Of a stretch of 61,959 bases of DNA, positions 59,525 through 61,959 are shown piece by piece. Within the stretch, counting starts at the first letter, position 1; every line of letters begins with the position of its first letter. A program made the position numbers and the translations under genes. The DNA is from Candidatus Hebobacterum abditum (lineage in GTDB: Bacteria; Armatimonadota; Hebobacteria; Hebobacterales; Hebobacteraceae): assembly GCA_029821875.1 (NCBI GenBank), contig JALGXW010000029.1, positions 1 through 61,959 of the forward strand, given 5' to 3'. The notes below the pieces were generated by a model. It was not told where the DNA came from. It saw only the letters and a list, made by a program, of their open reading frames with translations, and did no database searches.

Positions 59525-61525
59525 TTACCCGGCGGGCTGTGTGATGCCGAAGATGGACGAGAGGATGGCGAAGAACCCCTGAGGCAGATACTGCCCGAGT
59601 ACGAGTCCCAGGAAGGCGGGACGGAAGGTTCGGAAGAGCCGCAATCCGCCGTACCGGCGGATCACCGTCGTCAGCATCCAGGCGATGAAGACGTTGACCC
59701 ACATCGAGCGGTTCGTTTCATACGAGCTGGCGATGAGGAACCCCACCGGGCTCACCGGCCACCAGACGAAGTGCGTGTGCAACCATACGAGCAACAATGT
59801 GAACCCCGCGCCCAGCACGATTGCCAGTCGGAGCCAGTTGTCCGCCAACTGGGGGGACCGGAGCACCGTATCCAGCTCCCCAAACCCCCACTGCGGATAG
59901 CTCGTGAACGGCCATCTCGCCAAGGCCGCAGCTCCCTTCCCGTGGATCATCTGGAGCAGCGCAGGGACGCCGAAGACAATGATCGCGCTGAGGGCGACGA
60001 CGGCCGCCAACGTGAAGATCGTGCCCCGCAGCCGGGCGCTGTGCACAAGCTTGAAGCTGTTCATCATCTGCGGCATCGCCAGGTTCATCGGATCGTACAT
60101 GTAGATGACGGACAGGTACGTGTACATGGTCAGTGTCTGCGGCCCCAGCGGTTGCGAGCCGAGCGCTCCCAGGACGACGCCCCGAGGCCAGAACCCTGTG
60201 TCCACGTACATCACGCCCCCAGCCGCCACCAGCCGAGACGCCCCCAACAGCACGGCGTAGAACAGAAGCATGAGGGCCGCGTACCCCCACCAGGACATCC
60301 CCGCTTGCACCCCCCACCAGAGCATGAAGGCATTTGTCCCCACGAAGAGCAGGAGCGCCCACCGGCCAGACAGCGGAGCATAGGGGTCCTCTGGAACCTT
60401 CGCCCTCCCCAGCAGCTGCCGCCAGGCCGCTCGAACGGCCCTCCGCGACTGCCAGACGGCCGCGCCTGCGATCGCGAGGAAGCCACCCGCCTCTTGGAAG
60501 GCAATGAACATCCGCGGGTTGATCGCGATGGCCGCCGTTCCACCTTCCTCGGCCACCCCGAAGCTGGCCCAGGTCAACATCTGCACCTGAAAGAGCACGT
60601 AGAAGAGCCACAAGCTCAACGACACCTCCGAGGGCAGCAGACACGTAATGCCGATCACGGGGAAGATGATCGAGACTCGAAGCCCATCGTGCCCGGAGAG
60701 CACGCTCCACGGCAGCCCCTTTGAAGCGAAGTACCGTCCCACTTCGATGGCGTATAGCTGCGGCGAGGGCACGCTCGGATAGAGCGTATGGAACCATCCA
60801 AGCGTCACGAATATCGCGGGGATTCCGAAGCCCATCCAGAAGACGCGGTTGTTGAGAATGCTGCTCTTCAGCGACGCCCTCTCATCCTCTCCCGTCATCG
60901 CCAACGGCACATCCACTAACGGGAACGTAAGCCGCTGGCGCTCGATCCAGTCTTTCCGCAGCAGCGCGCCGAGGCTGAACATCGCCACCATCAGCGCGAG
61001 CGTGAAGCTCCCCCAGGCGGCCATCGGGACCAGCCACTCCCTCCAAGGCACGCCCGCCGCCGGCGCCCCCTCCCAGAACCAGCTGACATGCTCAATGCTG
61101 TTGAGCCGGAGGAAGAAGGGGATATGGGGGAGGATCAGGTGCTCCCACTGGTTGCCCGGAGACGCGCGGTAGAAGGGGAACGTGGTGGTCGAAACGATGT
61201 ACGGGAGGCCGCCCTGCATCGCCAAACCGACCGAAACGATGAGCATGCCGTATACGACGAGGAGCTCCCCGCGACTGAAGGCCCGGCCCGGCCAGACGCG
61301 GATGAGGAGGCTGTTCACGACGACCAGCAGGAAGAGCACAAAGACGGGGCTGTTCAGGAGGGAGCCAGAACCCACATCCCACGTGCGGCTGACAAAGGCA
61401 AGGTAAGGGTTGATGAGCCCGAGCGTGGCGACGGCGACCGCGCCCGTCAGCACGGCCCGCGGCGTTATCGGGATCGAGGGCATCTCCTCTCGATCAGGCT
61501 CGACTGACCCTGCCCGGGGCGCCAT
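59525..61525 (-). CDS. DUF6785/DUF6784-like multi-pass membrane protein
   Basis: 666 residues with many hydrophobic segments, starting with VLTGAVAVATLGLINPYLAF and FVLFLLVVVNSLLIRVW. Recurrent soluble motifs are NRVFWMGFGIPAIFVTLGWF, GTAAIAINPRMFIAFQEAGG and MYDPMNLAMPQMMNSFKLVH. It belongs with long integral membrane proteins found in Planctomycetes, Armatimonadota and related groups, distantly like oligopeptide transporters (OPT); that assignment is from memory of the family pattern. The ATG at 61525 follows GAGG by five bases, whereas the ATG at 61483 directly abuts a GAGGAG. Function unknown. Confidence 0.72.
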   Translation of the reverse strand: MAPRAGSVEPDREEMPSIPITPRAVLTGAVAVATLGLINPYLAFVSRTWDVGSGSLLNSPVFVLFLLVVVNSLLIRVWPGRAFSRGELLVVYGMLIVSVGLAMQGGLPYIVSTTTFPFYRASPGNQWEHLILPHIPFFLRLNSIEHVSWFWEGAPAAGVPWREWLVPMAAWGSFTLALMVAMFSLGALLRKDWIERQRLTFPLVDVPLAMTGEDERASLKSSILNNRVFWMGFGIPAIFVTLGWFHTLYPSVPSPQLYAIEVGRYFASKGLPWSVLSGHDGLRVSIIFPVIGITCLLPSEVSLSLWLFYVLFQVQMLTWASFGVAEEGGTAAIAINPRMFIAFQEAGGFLAIAGAAVWQSRRAVRAAWRQLLGRAKVPEDPYAPLSGRWALLLFVGTNAFMLWWGVQAGMSWWGYAALMLLFYAVLLGASRLVAAGGVMYVDTGFWPRGVVLGALGSQPLGPQTLTMYTYLSVIYMYDPMNLAMPQMMNSFKLVHSARLRGTIFTLAAVVALSAIIVFGVPALLQMIHGKGAAALARWPFTSYPQWGFGELDTVLRSPQLADNWLRLAIVLGAGFTLLLVWLHTHFVWWPVSPVGFLIASSYETNRSMWVNVFIAWMLTTVIRRYGGLRLFRTFRPAFLGLVLGQYLPQGFFAILSSIFGITQPAG

Positions 61526-61623
61526 ACACACCTCGCTCGACAGGCGATTCTGCTGGGCAGGGATGCTGTCCTTCTCAGAGGATCGACCATGGGCGCGGAC
61601 GAACAGCGCCCCACGTCGCGAGC

Positions 61624-61959
61624 TCAGCTGCGGGGCGGCCGCCAGGAGGCAGGCGGCGCGGAGGAGTCGGCCAGAACGGACCTCGCGTCGAGCGGGGTGT
61701 CCACGGGCTCCTCGGAGACGGTGACACCGTCGCGGAAGGTGACGATGCGGTGGGTGTGGAGAGCGATGTCTCGCTCGTGCGTCACCAGCACGATCGTCTT
61801 GCCTTGGCGGTTCAGGTCTTGGAGAATGGCCACGATCTGCCAGCCGGTCCGCGTGTCCAAGTTCCCGGTCGGCTCATCGGCGAGGATGATCGCTGGGTCG
61901 TTGACGAGGGCACGGGCGATGGCGACGCGTTGCTGCTCGCCCCCCGACATCTCTGCAGG
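61624..61959 (-). CDS. C-terminal part of an ABC transporter ATPase (MacB/LolD type)
   Basis: Only the last 111 residues are visible; the gene continues past the right edge. The signature [14 protein letters not shown], Walker [14 protein letters not shown] and the H-loop [15 protein letters not shown] are intact, followed by a non-conserved C-terminal tail ([13 protein letters not shown]). ATPases of this type pair with FtsX-like permeases for lipoprotein release or efflux. The 98-bp gap to the DUF6785-like gene contains no obvious feature. Confidence 0.88.
   Translation of the reverse strand, partial: PAEMSGGEQQRVAIARALVNDPAIILADEPTGNLDTRTGWQIVAILQDLNRQGKTIVLVTHERDIALHTHRIVTFRDGVTVSEEPVDTPLDARSVLADSSAPPASWRPPRS

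Noticed and set aside
57419-60724. Two long plus-strand frames opposite the ABC exporter and membrane protein genes
   Set aside because: They mirror conserved coding sequence on the minus strand and show His/Gln/Arg-rich noise without motifs.

Overview
The window is high-GC bacterial chromosome, gene-dense on both strands, with no rRNA, insertion sequence, phage or CRISPR array. Three features suggest a diderm with a Terrabacteria-like gene order: a Firmicutes-type ffh-rpsP-khpA-ylqD-rimM-trmD operon, an S-layer-anchored protease, and lnt with secretin/GspC-type parts. Together with the URO-D-like, DUF6785-like, GH130 and Gfo/Idh genes, this would fit Armatimonadota or a related uncultured lineage. 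That assignment is inference; no phylogenetic marker was placed.

Layout. 1-5271 (+): the tail of a protein with a secretin-type STN domain, a secreted unknown, a degenerate MreB paralogue, aconitase and ftsY. 5268-9144 (-): the SRP/ribosome-maturation operon, tail to tail with ftsY. 9338-11660 (-): Nudix, URO-D-like and HAD genes under one strong promoter. 11813-15025 (-): an AcuC-like deacetylase plus a run of small PDZ, zinc-ribbon, DUF3467 and GspC/PilP-like genes that looks like a GspC split in two. 15118-17796 (-): a broken gene, tRNA-Leu(GAG), secG and lnt. 17940-22779 (+): ftsEX, ccdA and groESL. 22927-25550: GH130, cupin and two flavodoxin-fold genes.

25714-28668 (-) is the most system-like locus. 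It holds an ECF sigma factor, a zinc-finger anti-sigma, an RseB/MucB-like secreted sensor and a secreted Gly/Arg/His/Met-rich protein. Two matching GGAAT-N16/17-CGTCT promoters, one before the sigma gene and one before the Gly-rich gene, suggest an autoregulated envelope or metal stress regulon.

28789-40472: a PfkB kinase, a histidine phosphatase, a 1248-residue subtilase with three SLH repeats, a D-threonine-aldolase-like enzyme, RidA, a GAF histidine kinase, a Gfo/Idh/MocA oxidoreductase and an MFS carrier. 40683-45834 (+): a molybdenum hydroxylase operon (FAD, 2Fe-2S and Mo subunits, MocA-like protein) ending in an xdhC that is frameshifted twice. 45831-50975 (-): a SpoIID/LytB protein, an EamA exporter, a TIM-barrel isomerase and a prenyltransferase-type toroid fused to a transglutaminase-like domain. 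51564-54044 (+): a Lon-like protease with a hairpin-rich leader and a polyproline tail. 54090-61959: a secreted unknown, an HlyD-type protein, a DUF1854/ABC exporter pair, a DUF6785-like membrane protein and the end of a MacB/LolD-type ATPase.

Sigma-70-like promoters (TTGACG/TTGACA/TTGCNN, 17-18 nt, TATACT/TATAAT) are recognisable before several operons, and many genes overlap by 4 bp (ATGA/GTGA).
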